Origin: Candidatus Nitrotoga sp. MKT
GTDB lineage: Bacteria > Pseudomonadota > Gammaproteobacteria > Burkholderiales > Gallionellaceae
Assembly (NCBI GenBank): GCA_003402345.1
Contig: QFXH01000001.1
Coordinates: forward strand, 434,001-498,000
Direction: 5' to 3'
Length of the DNA: 64,000 bases
Within the stretch, counting starts at the first letter, position 1. Every line of letters begins with the position of its first letter. The translations under genes were made by a program, and so were the position numbers. The notes under the pieces were generated by a model. That model was given only the letters and a program-made list of their open reading frames with translations. It did no database searches and had not been told where the DNA came from. Below, piece by piece: positions 19,290 through 31,856 of this stretch.

Positions 19290-19970
19290 ATGCGCATATT
19301 GGTAGTCGAAGACGATGCCCTGCTGGGCGATGCGATCCAGGCTGGTTTGAGACAATCCGGCTACGCCGTGGACTGGATGAAAGACGGCGTCTCGGCAGAG
19401 CAGGCACTCTCTACCGAGCCCTACGCGGCAGTGGTTCTGGATTTGGGGTTGCCGCGACTTTCCGGATTGGAAGTGCTGCACCGTCTGCGCAGCCGAAATA
19501 TCCAAACAAATGCCCAGACACCCGTGCTGATTCTGACCGCGATGGATACGGTGGATGACCGCATCAAAGGGTTGGATACTGGTGCGGATGACTACATGGT
19601 CAAGCCATTCGACATGGGGGAATTGGCGGCCCGCTTGCGCGCATTGGTGCGCCGCGCCAGCGGGAAGATTGCCCCGTTACTGCAGGTTTCCGGAGTTAAG
19701 CTTGATCCCGCTGCTCATTGCGTGCTGTACCAGGACAAATCGGTTGAGCTTTCGGCCAAGGAGTTCGCGTTGTTGCATGCCCTGATGCTCAACTCGGGAA
19801 AAGTGCTTTCGCGCGCCCGGCTTGAAGAACAACTGTATGCTTGGGGCGATGAGGTCGAAAGCAACACGGTGGAAGTGCATATCCATCATCTGCGGCGCAA
19901 GCTTTTTCCTGAACTAATCGAAACCATACGTGGCGTGGGCTACTTAATGCCGCGCGATAAGGCAATCTGA
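19290..19970 (+). CDS. OmpR-family response regulator (QseB/PmrA-like)
   Basis: A 226-residue transcription factor. The receiver domain has the acidic pair ED at 7-8, phospho-acceptor Asp51 (VVLDLGLP) and the invariant Lys in VKPF. The C-terminal winged helix contains the VEVHIHHLRRKL recognition helix and IRGVGY. Although the frame is open further upstream through the inverted repeat, MRILVVEDD is the normal start. The kinase gene follows after one base. Probable target is the cytochrome operon just upstream, which has a matching box. Confidence 0.93.
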   Translation: MRILVVEDDALLGDAIQAGLRQSGYAVDWMKDGVSAEQALSTEPYAAVVLDLGLPRLSGLEVLHRLRSRNIQTNAQTPVLILTAMDTVDDRIKGLDTGADDYMVKPFDMGELAARLRALVRRASGKIAPLLQVSGVKLDPAAHCVLYQDKSVELSAKEFALLHALMLNSGKVLSRARLEEQLYAWGDEVESNTVEVHIHHLRRKLFPELIETIRGVGYLMPRDKAI

Positions 19971-19971
19971 A

Positions 19972-21303
19972 ATGTGGCGACGCACATCACTTAAACAGCG
20001 GCTGCTTGTTTTGGCGCTGACGGCGATCACGCTGGTCTGGCTCGGTGTGACTGCATTTACCTACCATAATGCGCGCGAGGAGTTCGGCGAGGTGCTGGAT
20101 GCGCACCTGGCGCAGGCGGCTGCACTATTGGTTGTCCAATCATCGCATGATCTTGACGAACTCGAAACAGAACATGCGCCGCTGCTGCACAAGTATGCCC
20201 GCCGGGTCGCGTTTCAAGTATGGGATAAAGGGCATCAGCTCCGCCTGCATTCCGTCAACGCTCCGCAACAACCTTTGGCCAACGAAGAGCGTGGCTTCAG
20301 CGACCACACCATCGACGGGCACCACTGGCGCGTATTCAGCACCTGGAATGAATCCGCCGAATATTTGATCCAAGTGGCGGAACGTGCCGATGTGCGCGAT
20401 GAATTGGCGCGCAGTATCGCTGGCAATATGCTCAAGCCACTGGTTATTTCTTTGCCGTTACTGGCACTGCTGCTATGGATTGCAGTGGCGCGCGGCTTAC
20501 GCCCGCTGGACAAGCTGACCCGCGAAGTGGAACAGCGCGCGCCGGACAATCTTGCCGCGCTGGATGCGTCATCCGCCCCACGCGAAGTGGTGCCGCTGAT
20601 CGAACGGCTCAACCGGCTGTTCATCCGCATCGAAGCTTCCATGCAAAAAGAACGGCGCTTTACCGCAGACGCCGCGCATGAATTACGCACCCCGGTGGCC
20701 GCAATCAAGGCGCAAGCGCAAGTGGCCAGAGCGGCTTGCGGCGAAGCGGAGCGCAACCATGCGCTCGACAACGCGATTCTAGGTTGTGACCGGGCCGCCC
20801 ATCTGATCGAACAATTATTGACCCTTGCCCGCATCGACACCTTGGGCAATGACGTGACTGAAACCTGCCAGCTGAGAGTTATCGCCGCTGAGGTAATCGC
20901 CGCAATCGCCCCGGCTGCACTGAGCCAACACGTACGGCTCGAATTGACGGAAGGCACCGAAGTGGAGGTGCGTTGCAACCCGGTGTTGCTGCGCATCCTA
21001 TTGCGCAATCTGATCGACAATGCCGTGCGCCACACACAGCCGGGAACATCGGTTTGGGTCAGTATCACCAATCAGCAAGGGCTTGCTTGTCTGTCGGTAA
21101 ATGATAATGGACCTGGCATTCCGGAAGCGGAGCTGGCAAGGGTCACGGAAAGGTTCTATCGCCCCATAGGTACTAGCGCCAGCGGTAGTGGTTTGGGGCT
21201 ATCTATCGTCAATCGTATCGCCGAAATTCATGGTGCTTCCCTGAAAATCGCGCCACAGATTTCAGGCGCTGGATTGAGTGTAACGGTAGTTTTCAAGCTG
21301 TAA
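19972..21303 (+). CDS. Sensor histidine kinase (QseC/PmrB-like)
   Basis: A 443-residue inner-membrane kinase. Two membrane segments (about 12-30 and 150-172) enclose a two-component sensor N-terminal domain; HAMP-like region; HisKA with His236 (DAAHELRTP); HATPase with NLIDNAVRHT, DNGPGIP and GSGLGLSIV. It autophosphorylates in response to a periplasmic cue and passes the phosphate to the regulator encoded one base upstream. The link with SHP/DHC/b561 genes suggests the cue is redox-related or a small ligand, by inference. Confidence 0.93.
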   Translation: MWRRTSLKQRLLVLALTAITLVWLGVTAFTYHNAREEFGEVLDAHLAQAAALLVVQSSHDLDELETEHAPLLHKYARRVAFQVWDKGHQLRLHSVNAPQQPLANEERGFSDHTIDGHHWRVFSTWNESAEYLIQVAERADVRDELARSIAGNMLKPLVISLPLLALLLWIAVARGLRPLDKLTREVEQRAPDNLAALDASSAPREVVPLIERLNRLFIRIEASMQKERRFTADAAHELRTPVAAIKAQAQVARAACGEAERNHALDNAILGCDRAAHLIEQLLTLARIDTLGNDVTETCQLRVIAAEVIAAIAPAALSQHVRLELTEGTEVEVRCNPVLLRILLRNLIDNAVRHTQPGTSVWVSITNQQGLACLSVNDNGPGIPEAELARVTERFYRPIGTSASGSGLGLSIVNRIAEIHGASLKIAPQISGAGLSVTVVFKL

Positions 21304-21432
21304 CATTCGACTGAAATAACTGAGTACAGGGGTATGTCAAAATTACACTTATTCTTGAGTTAACCCGGCGAAAATTGCATATGAATTGGATAAAAAACCT
21401 ATGTGTGTGGCACGCAACATGGTTTTGAGCGT

Positions 21433-21464
21433 AAAAAACCGGGCAATTTTTCAATTGCCCGGTT
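21433..21464 (-). terminator. Rho-independent terminator for the outer membrane protein gene
   Basis: A GC-rich stem (ACCGGGCAA / TTGCCCGGT) followed on the minus strand by six T residues (A run at 21433-21438). It lies 22 bases after the barrel gene stop. Confidence 0.85.
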
Positions 21465-21485
21465 GCGCATCGGTAAAACAAAACA

Positions 21486-22112
21486 TTAGAATTTAAACGT
21501 GATACCAGCCGACACAAAATCGATGTCAGTTTCACCAGTGGTGGCGTCATCCCCCATCTTTTTTAAACGCTCCCACTCTGCACGAATGGCAAGATTCGAG
21601 GTGAAATCATACTTTGCGCCGAAACCAAAGTTTGCGCCAGTACTGGATTCTTTTTGGTTGTTTCCAATAAAACCAACACCGGAAGTACTCGTTTTTAGCT
21701 CGCTCCTGACTAAACCAAGTTTACCGAATACAGAAAACCCATCACTGATAGGAGCCGTAAAAACACCTGCTAATCCCCAAGCAGTAGCTTTAGCGGATAA
21801 ATTGGTAGGAATAACGGTACTGCCATTTAATATGGTGCCATTAGCGGTAGCTTTACCCAAGTCGAAATAGGTGGCTTCGACTCCCCAGTATGGGCTGATC
21901 TGATAACCACCATATATTTTATATCCCGTATCTTTGTCATCGACATTGGTGGCCACGCCAGGCTCGATGTCTTTGAATTTAGACTGGCCAACACTGCCGC
22001 CGACATAATATGTGGATTGGCCTGTTGCGGGTGCCGCTATTGTTGCGGGGACAATGAAAGCGCTTCCTGTTCCCAGTAATGCAAATGTACAAACTATTTT
22101 TTTCAATTTCAT
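21486..22112 (-). CDS. OmpA-like outer membrane beta-barrel protein
   Basis: A 208-residue porin-like protein with a signal peptide ending TIAA and alternating hydrophobic strands typical of the eight-stranded OmpA/OmpW-type barrel (YYVGGSVGQSKF, YKIYGGYQISPYWGVEATY, FSVFGKLGLVRSEL, ANFGFGAKYDFTSNLAIRAEWE). It ends ITFKF, the C-terminal aromatic signature recognised by the BAM machinery. No peptidoglycan-binding domain is fused. A strong terminator follows, so it is monocistronic. Role unknown. Confidence 0.88.
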   Translation of the reverse strand: MKLKKIVCTFALLGTGSAFIVPATIAAPATGQSTYYVGGSVGQSKFKDIEPGVATNVDDKDTGYKIYGGYQISPYWGVEATYFDLGKATANGTILNGSTVIPTNLSAKATAWGLAGVFTAPISDGFSVFGKLGLVRSELKTSTSGVGFIGNNQKESSTGANFGFGAKYDFTSNLAIRAEWERLKKMGDDATTGETDIDFVSAGITFKF

Positions 22113-22239
22113 GATTTACCCTTTCGCGTAGTTGAAAATTTTGCCTCGATAAAAACTTTACTTCCTAAACAATTGGTTACAATACAACCATTTTTGTAAG
22201 AAAGGTCCGTCTTAATAATATTTCCCTTGCTAATAAAGC

Positions 22240-22316
22240 ACCCCGCAGCAAGCTACGGGGTATTAACTACGCTTTTCAATCCGCTGGCTTTCAACCAGCC
22301 TTCGCTCCAAGGAGCG
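22240..22316. repeat. Cluster of three short hairpins
   Basis: Three consecutive inverted repeats: ACCCCG/CGGGGT (22240-22261), GCTGG/CCAGC (22283-22299) and CGCTCC/GGAGCG (22303-22316). They resemble parts of a dispersed palindromic repeat. They occupy the centre of the 22113-22470 gap, which has no gene. Confidence 0.55.
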
Positions 22317-22470
22317 GGGAATTGAACCCGTAGAGATTAAGGACTCTAGCGCAAATTTTGTCATGCCTACGCGGGTAATCCATCTTTTGATGGCGAACAA
22401 AGTTGCATCGCTATATTTTTATTTTCTGGCAACTCAGGTTTAAATACCGGCGCATTTGAGTTTAATGGAT

Positions 22471-22830
22471 TTATCCGCGCGCATATAACGCTTCCAGCAA
22501 TTCCACTTCAAACACCAATGTTGCATTCGGTGGAATGGCGCGCCCTGCGCCACGCGCACCATAGCCTAGTGACGCTGGAATAGTCAGTTTACGCACGCCA
22601 CCGACCTGCATGCCTTGCACGCCTTCATCCCAGCCAGCTATCACCTCTCTTGCGCCGAGAGTGAATTGGAAAGGATCATTTCTATCTTTGCTGGAATCGA
22701 ATTTAGTGCCATCTGTAAGCCATCCGGTGTAATGCACGGTAACGGTGTGTCCGCCTTGGGCGGGGGGACCCCCATTACCAATGGTGATGTCTTCATATTG
22801 CAATCCGGATGGGGTGGTGATTGTAGTCAT
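22471..22830 (-). CDS. FKBP-type peptidyl-prolyl cis-trans isomerase
   Basis: A 119-residue single-domain FKBP. The core motifs [37 protein letters not shown] and [11 protein letters not shown]...[14 protein letters not shown] match the active-site region of the family. No signal peptide, so it acts in the cytosol. Full length. It lies 63 bases downstream of folD on the same strand and could share its transcript. Assists folding by prolyl isomerisation. Confidence 0.95.
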   Translation of the reverse strand: MTTITTPSGLQYEDITIGNGGPPAQGGHTVTVHYTGWLTDGTKFDSSKDRNDPFQFTLGAREVIAGWDEGVQGMQVGGVRKLTIPASLGYGARGAGRAIPPNATLVFEVELLEALYARG

Positions 22831-22893
22831 GTTTTTCCTTGTGAGTTGGTTTAGGGTTCGTTATTCCCGCTTTTCTTGGAATGACGGTTATTC

Positions 22894-23745
22894 TTACTTT
22901 TTTGCACGTTCCGCCGCTTGTATGGTATTCGCTATCAGCATGGTAATAGTCATTGGGCCAACGCCGCCGGGCACAGGGGTGATATAGCCCGCTACTTCTT
23001 TTGCACTTTCAAAATCAATGTCGCCCACTAGTTTGCCATTTGGCAGACGGTTAATACCGACATCAATTACAACTGCACCGGGTTTAATCATATCGCCAGT
23101 AATCATCTGCGGTTTGCCAGTAGCGACCACTAAAATATCGGCATCCCGTGTGTGTTTGCCCAAGTTCACCGTCCTGGAGGTGCAAATGGTGACGGTGGCG
23201 TTTTTATGCAACAGCAGAAGCGCCATTGGTTTGCCGACGATATTGCTACGGCCAACTACCACGGCGTGTTTGCCTTCGATTTCTATGCCCATTTTCTCCA
23301 GCAATTTCATTGTACCAGAAGGTGTGCAGGGCGGAAATAAGGTGGTACCGGTGACTAATGCGCCGACATTCATCGGATGAAATCCATCTACATCCTTGTT
23401 CGGGCTGATGGCTTCCAGCACCTTTTGACTATCGATGTGATTGGGCAAGGGAAGCTGTATCAGCAGGCCATGGATCGCCGGGTTAACATTCAATTCAGCA
23501 ATCTTTGCCAGCAATGTTGATTCTTGTATGTCTGCGGGCAGGGCAATATGTTCGGAATAAAGCCCGACTTCGGCGCAGGCCTTTACCTTGTTGCCAACAT
23601 ACACCTTTGAGGCAGGATCTTCACCCACGATGATGACTGCCAAGCCTGGAGTTATACCGCGCGACTTTAGCTCATCCACACGTACCTTCCACTCGGTGCG
23701 TAATTCTTGAGCGATAGCCTTGCCGTCAATGATGCGAGCTGTCAT
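22894..23745 (-). CDS. folD: Bifunctional methylenetetrahydrofolate dehydrogenase/cyclohydrolase FolD
   Basis: Cytosolic one-carbon enzyme that oxidises 5,10-methylene-THF with NADP+ and hydrolyses the methenyl product to 10-formyl-THF. The 283-residue length is normal. Signatures visible: [13 protein letters not shown] with catalytic Lys, [22 protein letters not shown], and the nucleotide-binding [15 protein letters not shown]. The ATG at 23745 begins the typical [13 protein letters not shown]-terminus. Confidence 0.97.
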   Translation of the reverse strand: MTARIIDGKAIAQELRTEWKVRVDELKSRGITPGLAVIIVGEDPASKVYVGNKVKACAEVGLYSEHIALPADIQESTLLAKIAELNVNPAIHGLLIQLPLPNHIDSQKVLEAISPNKDVDGFHPMNVGALVTGTTLFPPCTPSGTMKLLEKMGIEIEGKHAVVVGRSNIVGKPMALLLLHKNATVTICTSRTVNLGKHTRDADILVVATGKPQMITGDMIKPGAVVIDVGINRLPNGKLVGDIDFESAKEVAGYITPVPGGVGPMTITMLIANTIQAAERAKK

Positions 23746-23921
23746 TTTTTATTCCTTGAGATTAAAACGGAGGTCTTTTTGATGCGTTTGATAGTTGGCA
23801 ACCTCGACCATGATTTGTAATGCGAATTGTAACATTCAGCGAATAGAAAATAAGAGCGAGAAAATGGGGGCTTAGCGGTAACCCCCTAAATGATCTACTA
23901 AATGGGGTTCATAACTGGGGT

Positions 23922-25949
23922 TCACAACAACGGTACGATCATTAGCGCCACAATATTCATGATTTTGATTAACGGATTGATGGCAGGGCCAGCGGTATCC
24001 TTATAAGGATCGCCGACGGTGTCGCCCGTTACCGCTGCCTTGTGGGCTTCGGAGCCTTTGCCACCAAAGTTGCCCTCTTCAATATATTTTTTGGCGTTAT
24101 CCCATGCGCCACCCCCGTTGGTCATGGAAATTGCCACGAAAATGCCAGTCACGATAGCGCCAACTAGCACGCCGCCCAATGCTTGTGCCCCGAGGGCTAG
24201 ACCGACAATTACCGGGACCGCAACCGGCAACAATGAGGGCACGACCATTTCCCTGATAGCGGCTTTGGTCAACATATCAACACAGGTTCCATATTCAGGC
24301 TTGCCGGTACCTTCCAAGATGCCGGGAATTTCCTTGAATTGGCGGCGCACTTCCACCACCACAGAGCTGGCGGCGCGGCCAACCGCTGCCATCGCCATGG
24401 CAGCGAACAAATAGGGCACCATACCGCCGATGAAAAGACCGATGATTACCATGTGATTAGATAAATCGAAAGTCAATCCCGGGTGATTAGTGGAAAGCGC
24501 ATGGGTGTAATCGGCAAATAGCACCAATGCCGCGAGGCCAGCGGAGCCGATGGCGTAACCCTTGGTCACGGCCTTGGTGGTATTGCCTACCGCATCGAGG
24601 GGATCAGTGATGTTGCGGATGTTGTTCGGCAACTTGGCCATTTCGGCAATACCACCGGCGTTGTCGGTAATCGGGCCAAAAGCATCAAGCGCCACGATGA
24701 TCCCGGCCATAGAGAGCATTGAAGTCGCGGCGATAGCGATACCGTACAAACCGGCCAATTCATAGGCGCTCCAGATGGCCATGCACACCGCCAATACTGG
24801 CGCAGCGGTAGACCTCATCGATACTCCCAAGCCAGCGATCACATTGGTGCCGTGGCCAGTGGTGGAAGCTTCAGCAATATGTCTTACCGGGCTGTATCCA
24901 GTCGCTGTGTAGTATTCGGTGATCCACACCAGCGCGGCTGTCAGCGCCAATCCAACGAGAGCCGAACCATATAGCGCGTTAACGGAATAAACGCCGTTGT
25001 CGCCCATTAGCCACTGGGTGATGGGATAGAAGGCGATCAGCACCAACACGGCAGATGCTATCAGGCCGCGGTAAAGCGCGTTCATAATCTTGCCGCCCTC
25101 CCGTGCTGTCACAAAATAGGTGCCGACGATGGAAGCGATAATCGAGAATCCGCCCAGCGCCAGTGGGTAAACCACCGCGTTTGAGCCGGAATTGGCCGTC
25201 AGTAAACCACCCAAGAGCATGGTGGCGATAATGGTTACGACATAGGTCTCAAACAGGTCGGCAGCCATACCAGCGCAATCGCCGACATTGTCGCCGACGT
25301 TGTCGGCAATCACCGCCGGGTTGCGTGGGTCGTCCTCGGGAATCCCCACTTCGACTTTTCCCACCAAGTCTGCGCCTACGTCAGCGCCTTTGGTGAAGAT
25401 ACCGCCGCCAAGACGGGCAAAGATAGAAATCAGTGAACCGCCGAAAGCCAGGCCGACCAAGGCATGGGCTGCTTCCATAGGGGTACTGCCCATCGAAATA
25501 GTGAGGAAGGCGTAGTAACCCGCTATACCCAGCAGACCCAAGCCGACTACCAACATGCCGGTGATGGCCCCCCCTTTGAAAGCTACATTCAATGCTGCAT
25601 TGAGGCCAGCGTGTGCAGCTTGCGCGGTACGCACATTTGCGCGCACCGACACGTGCATACCGATATAGCCGGTTAGGCCCGAGAGAATCGCACCGAGGGC
25701 GAATCCTATGGCGGTTTTCCAACCCAGCTCCGGTATAAGAAAAATTACCAGAAACAGCGTTACGCCAACGATGCCTATCGTGCTGTATTGCCGATTAAGG
25801 TAAGCAGAAGCGCCTTCCTGTATGGCAGCGGCAATTTCGCGCATGCGATCATTGCCGGTCGACTGGGCCAAAATCCATTTAACGGAAACCGCTCCATATA
25901 CGAGCGCCACCATTGCGCATAACAGAGCAAATATCAGGCCACCAGACAT
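23922..25949 (-). CDS. hppA: K+-independent proton-pumping membrane pyrophosphatase
   Basis: Hydrolyses PPi and pumps H+ across the inner membrane. The 675-residue protein has about 16 membrane segments, the catalytic motif DVGADLVGK (about 193), [19 protein letters not shown] and the C-terminal [15 protein letters not shown]. The sequence GNTTKAVT (about 456) has Lys and Thr at the positions that distinguish K+-independent enzymes from K+-dependent ones. A GTG upstream is open, but the ATG at 25949 with AGGGAG site gives the normal N-terminus. It is directly downstream of the PPi-dependent phosphofructokinase, separated by an inverted-repeat element that ends 16 bases before the start. Confidence 0.96.
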   Translation of the reverse strand: MSGGLIFALLCAMVALVYGAVSVKWILAQSTGNDRMREIAAAIQEGASAYLNRQYSTIGIVGVTLFLVIFLIPELGWKTAIGFALGAILSGLTGYIGMHVSVRANVRTAQAAHAGLNAALNVAFKGGAITGMLVVGLGLLGIAGYYAFLTISMGSTPMEAAHALVGLAFGGSLISIFARLGGGIFTKGADVGADLVGKVEVGIPEDDPRNPAVIADNVGDNVGDCAGMAADLFETYVVTIIATMLLGGLLTANSGSNAVVYPLALGGFSIIASIVGTYFVTAREGGKIMNALYRGLIASAVLVLIAFYPITQWLMGDNGVYSVNALYGSALVGLALTAALVWITEYYTATGYSPVRHIAEASTTGHGTNVIAGLGVSMRSTAAPVLAVCMAIWSAYELAGLYGIAIAATSMLSMAGIIVALDAFGPITDNAGGIAEMAKLPNNIRNITDPLDAVGNTTKAVTKGYAIGSAGLAALVLFADYTHALSTNHPGLTFDLSNHMVIIGLFIGGMVPYLFAAMAMAAVGRAASSVVVEVRRQFKEIPGILEGTGKPEYGTCVDMLTKAAIREMVVPSLLPVAVPVIVGLALGAQALGGVLVGAIVTGIFVAISMTNGGGAWDNAKKYIEEGNFGGKGSEAHKAAVTGDTVGDPYKDTAGPAINPLIKIMNIVALMIVPLL

Positions 25950-25964
25950 TAGTTTCTCCCTGTA

Positions 25965-26083
25965 GGGCACCTCTAAAAATTTAGAGTTCTAAACAAAACT
26001 AGGCGCGAATAGATTGATATGTCAGGAAACATTTTTTGTAAGTAACGAAATATTGTGACGCAATCTGAATTTTTAGAGATGCC
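25965..26083. mobile_element. MITE-like element, copy 2 (119 bp), inside the pfp-hppA operon
   Basis: Same left end GGGCACCTCTAAAAAT as copy 1 at 8445, right end ATTTTTAGAGATGCC; interior blocks (GTTCTAAACAA, GGCGCGAAT, GATATGT, GGAAACATTTTTTGT, TATTGTGACG) match copy 1 in order, but with two deletions. It fills almost all of the space between the pfp stop and the hppA ribosome-binding site, and its right end touches the pfp TAA. Confidence 0.85.
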
Positions 26084-27343
26084 TTATACCTTAAACCCAT
26101 CCAGCGTCTTGGGTACCGCCACATTCTTGAGCCGAACATACTGTGGCAAGCCATCTTTATAGGGTGGGTAATCTTCACCCTTGATCAACGGGGTGAGATA
26201 TGCACGGCACTTGTCGGTGATACCGAAGCCATCCTTGGTGATAAAGTTGCGCGGCATCATTTTTTCTACGTTAGCCACCTTTTTGAGCGGGGCAACGCCA
26301 ATTTTCCATTTGTAAGGCTTGTCGGCGAGCCGGACAATGGTAGGCATGACAGCGTTTTCGCCCTTCAACGCCAGCTGCACCGCAGCCTTGCCGAGCGCAT
26401 AAGCCTGTTCGACGTCGGTCTTGGAAGCGATATGACGCGCGGCACGTTGCAGATAATCCGCCACCGCCCAATGGAATTTATAACCCAGCGCATCCTTCAC
26501 CATGTTAGCTACCACTGGCGCTACACCACCCAGTTGGGCGTGACCGAAAGCATCACGCAACCCCTGATCGGAAAGAAATTTTCCATCCGCACCTTGCACG
26601 CCTTCTGAAACCACCACTGAGCAATAGCCATGCCGCTTTACCATGGCATCGACTTTGGCCAGAAATTTTTCTTTGTTGAAGGGGATTTCGGGAAACAAAA
26701 TGACAATCGGCAACTCGCAATTCACATCCGAGGCCAAACCTCCGGCAGCGGCTATCCAGCCAGCATGTCTGCCCATCACCTCCACCACGAATACCTTGGT
26801 TGAGGTCTTGGCCATGGAAGCAACGTCAAAACTAGCCTCGCGTACCGATACGGCAACGTATTTGGCGACCGAGCCGAAACCAGGGCAACAGTCCGTGATG
26901 GGCAAATCATTGTCGACTGTTTTGGGTACATGGATTGCCTGAATGGGGTAACCCATTTTGTCAGCCAGCTGTGAAACTTTCAGACAGGTATCAGCGGAAT
27001 CACCGCCGCCGTTATAAAAGAAATAACCTATGTTGTGTGCCTTGAAAACTTCGATCAGCCGCTCGTACTGCAACCTGTTTTCTTCAATACCTTTCAGCTT
27101 GAAGCGGCAGGAACCGAATGCACCGGACGGAGTGTAGCGCAGTGCCGCAATGGACTTGGTGGAATCCTTGGTCGTATCGATTAGGTCTTCGGTCAGCGCG
27201 CCGATGATGCCGTTACGGCCTGCATAGACTTTGCCAATTTTGTCCTTGTGTGCACGTGCCGTTTCGATCACCCCACAAGCCGATGCGTTGATTACTGCGG
27301 TTACGCCACCGGATTGGGCATAAAATGCGTTTCTCTTTGTCAT
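26084..27343 (-). CDS. pfp: Pyrophosphate-dependent 6-phosphofructokinase
   Basis: Reversible PPi-linked phosphorylation of fructose 6-phosphate. The 419-residue protein has PKTVDNDLPITD (about 144), MGRHAGWIAA, and GGGDSADT (about 114); the Asp in that motif occupies the position that is Gly in ATP-dependent enzymes and blocks ATP. Located upstream of hppA in the same orientation, so both PPi enzymes were probably transcribed together; such pairing is known in methanotrophs. The stop codon TAA sits at the junction with the MITE-like element, so the native C-terminus may differ slightly. Confidence 0.93.
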   Translation of the reverse strand: MTKRNAFYAQSGGVTAVINASACGVIETARAHKDKIGKVYAGRNGIIGALTEDLIDTTKDSTKSIAALRYTPSGAFGSCRFKLKGIEENRLQYERLIEVFKAHNIGYFFYNGGGDSADTCLKVSQLADKMGYPIQAIHVPKTVDNDLPITDCCPGFGSVAKYVAVSVREASFDVASMAKTSTKVFVVEVMGRHAGWIAAAGGLASDVNCELPIVILFPEIPFNKEKFLAKVDAMVKRHGYCSVVVSEGVQGADGKFLSDQGLRDAFGHAQLGGVAPVVANMVKDALGYKFHWAVADYLQRAARHIASKTDVEQAYALGKAAVQLALKGENAVMPTIVRLADKPYKWKIGVAPLKKVANVEKMMPRNFITKDGFGITDKCRAYLTPLIKGEDYPPYKDGLPQYVRLKNVAVPKTLDGFKV

Positions 27344-27437
27344 GTGGTTGATAACTCCATATGAATTTATTTATTTTCTAACCATTGATTGGTAATGCAG
27401 AAATTTATCTTACTCCTTTTTTAAGGGCTCAGATAAT

Positions 27438-27458
27438 CAAATACAGTACCTGTATTTG
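27438..27458. promoter_or_regulatory. 21-bp palindrome upstream of pfp
   Basis: CAAATACAG-TAC-CTGTATTTG has perfect 9-base arms. It lies 95 bases upstream of the pfp start and 27 bases after the hsdR stop. No T tract follows, so an operator for an unknown dimeric regulator fits better than a terminator. Confidence 0.45.
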
Positions 27459-27485
27459 TCACAATGTCTGGTTATTCACCTAATA

Positions 27486-30713
<3,228 letters not shown>

Positions 30714-30716
30714 AGC

Positions 30717-30965
30717 CTATAAAATCTCGTCGCCTGCTTGCGGCGGCATCCCGCCCGTGCGGTTCAACAAGGCCAGTGCCGCATCCAAATTGCCGCGCTT
30801 TGCACGTTCCTGAAAATAATCAGCCGTCTTGATCGCTGCCAGTTTCTCGGCAATCGCAGTCACAATAAACTGGTTGAGTGAAGTGCCATCATCCCGCGCG
30901 ACTTGCTCAACGGACTGCTTGAGTGAAGCAGGCAATCGCAAAGCGTAATTGCTAGTGGTTCCCAT
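30717..30965 (-). CDS. Ribbon-helix-helix (HicB-like) antitoxin-type protein
   Basis: An 82-residue protein with an RHH/MetJ-Arc-like N-terminus: YALRLPASLKQSVEQVARDDGTSLNQFIVTAIAEKL, the pattern shared by toxin-antitoxin DNA-binding partners. It begins inside the end of the PIN gene (14-base overlap) and stops three bases before hsdR. Pairing with a PIN nuclease suggests it neutralises and autoregulates that toxin. The C-terminal 35 residues would be the toxin-binding part, by inference. Confidence 0.82.
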   Translation of the reverse strand: MGTTSNYALRLPASLKQSVEQVARDDGTSLNQFIVTAIAEKLAAIKTADYFQERAKRGNLDAALALLNRTGGMPPQAGDEIL

Positions 30966-31383
30966 CGCGTAGCTCCTTTAAAAAATCACTCGGCTTCATC
31001 ACCCTGATATGGAATTTTTCCGCCGAGGGCAAAAAACCCCTGGTATTAAACGTCACAATGGCATCAGCCTGTCCGCTCACCGCCGCCTCCAGCAGCATGT
31101 CATCGTTGGCATCCTTGAGCTGCGGACGCCACAGATAAAACACCTCAACCGGCACAACCACGCCAGCCAACACATCCAGCAAATTATTCACGTCTGCCGC
31201 CGATACCCGCGCCGCCTTTAAATGAACGGGGCGAAGCAACACCGCCTCATACTCCATAAACAACGGCACGCTTGCGACCGTTTTAATATCGCCCTGCAAG
31301 ATGCGGCGCATGATTTCCGCCGCAGCCCCGGCGGGGCTGTGGACAGCCGCCACTAAAACATTGGTGTCAAGAATTATCGTCAT
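30952..31383 (-). CDS. PIN-domain toxin
   Basis: A 143-residue PIN ribonuclease-like protein, of the toxin-component PIN group. The fold starts with LDTNVLVAA (first Mg2+ Asp), has an acidic residue in MEYEAVL, and KDANDDMLLEAA plus ADAIVTFNTRGF as the remaining acidic cluster. The ATG at 31383 is used; a longer frame has no family similarity. Toxin is upstream of antitoxin here. The pair is nested between hsdS and hsdR, a position where accessory genes are often found in type I operons. Confidence 0.85.
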   Translation of the reverse strand: MTIILDTNVLVAAVHSPAGAAAEIMRRILQGDIKTVASVPLFMEYEAVLLRPVHLKAARVSAADVNNLLDVLAGVVVPVEVFYLWRPQLKDANDDMLLEAAVSGQADAIVTFNTRGFLPSAEKFHIRVMKPSDFLKELRDGNH

Positions 31384-31458
31384 ATTGCCAGCAATATTAT
31401 TCTTAAATAGTGAGCATGGCAACCATCCTGTTGTTGATCGCCCTTGAACTGTCCGGAA

Positions 31459-31787
31459 TTACCGGACAATTGCTGCTATTGCTGGCCGTTGGAGGCAGCT
31501 ATCCAAATTTGCAATGTGCATTTTTTGCATATTGATTTTTCGGCTGCCCTCGGTTTGAACTGTTGCAGATTTTGCAACAGTTGCCTCCCGAGGCAGCTCG
31601 CCCGTGTCAAAGATATTCTTCAAGTGCCGTGAAATAACCGATTTATCACGGTCAAACAGCTCCGCCATCTGCAACAGCGTCAGCCAGAGCGTATCCTTCT
31701 CCATCCTGACACAATCTGCGTTTGACCGTCCTCGGTCTGATAAATAGCGATTTGTCCGTTTGTATTGGTCACAGTGTCTTCCCTCAT
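31459..31787 (-). pseudogene. RhuM-family (virulence protein) 5' remnant
   Basis: The N-terminal part starts at an ATG (31787) as MREDTVTNTNGQIAIYQTEDG, loses frame near 31705 and continues as DTLWLTLLQMAELFDRDKSVISRHLKNIF, ending after about 80 more residues at a stop. This matches the N-terminus of RhuM-type proteins, normally over 300 residues and frequently found inside type I operons. Frameshift plus loss of the C-terminal two thirds make it a pseudogene. Confidence 0.72.
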
Positions 31788-31856
31788 CGGTTTGACAAGC
31801 TCACGAACAACCGAGTATTTCTCGGCAGTTGGGGTTTGAATTGCACATACTGAATT

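Noticed and set aside
27438-27458. Possible LexA box upstream of pfp
   Set aside because: The CTGT/ACAG halves are in the inverse order (ACAG-N3-CTGT) compared with the SOS box.
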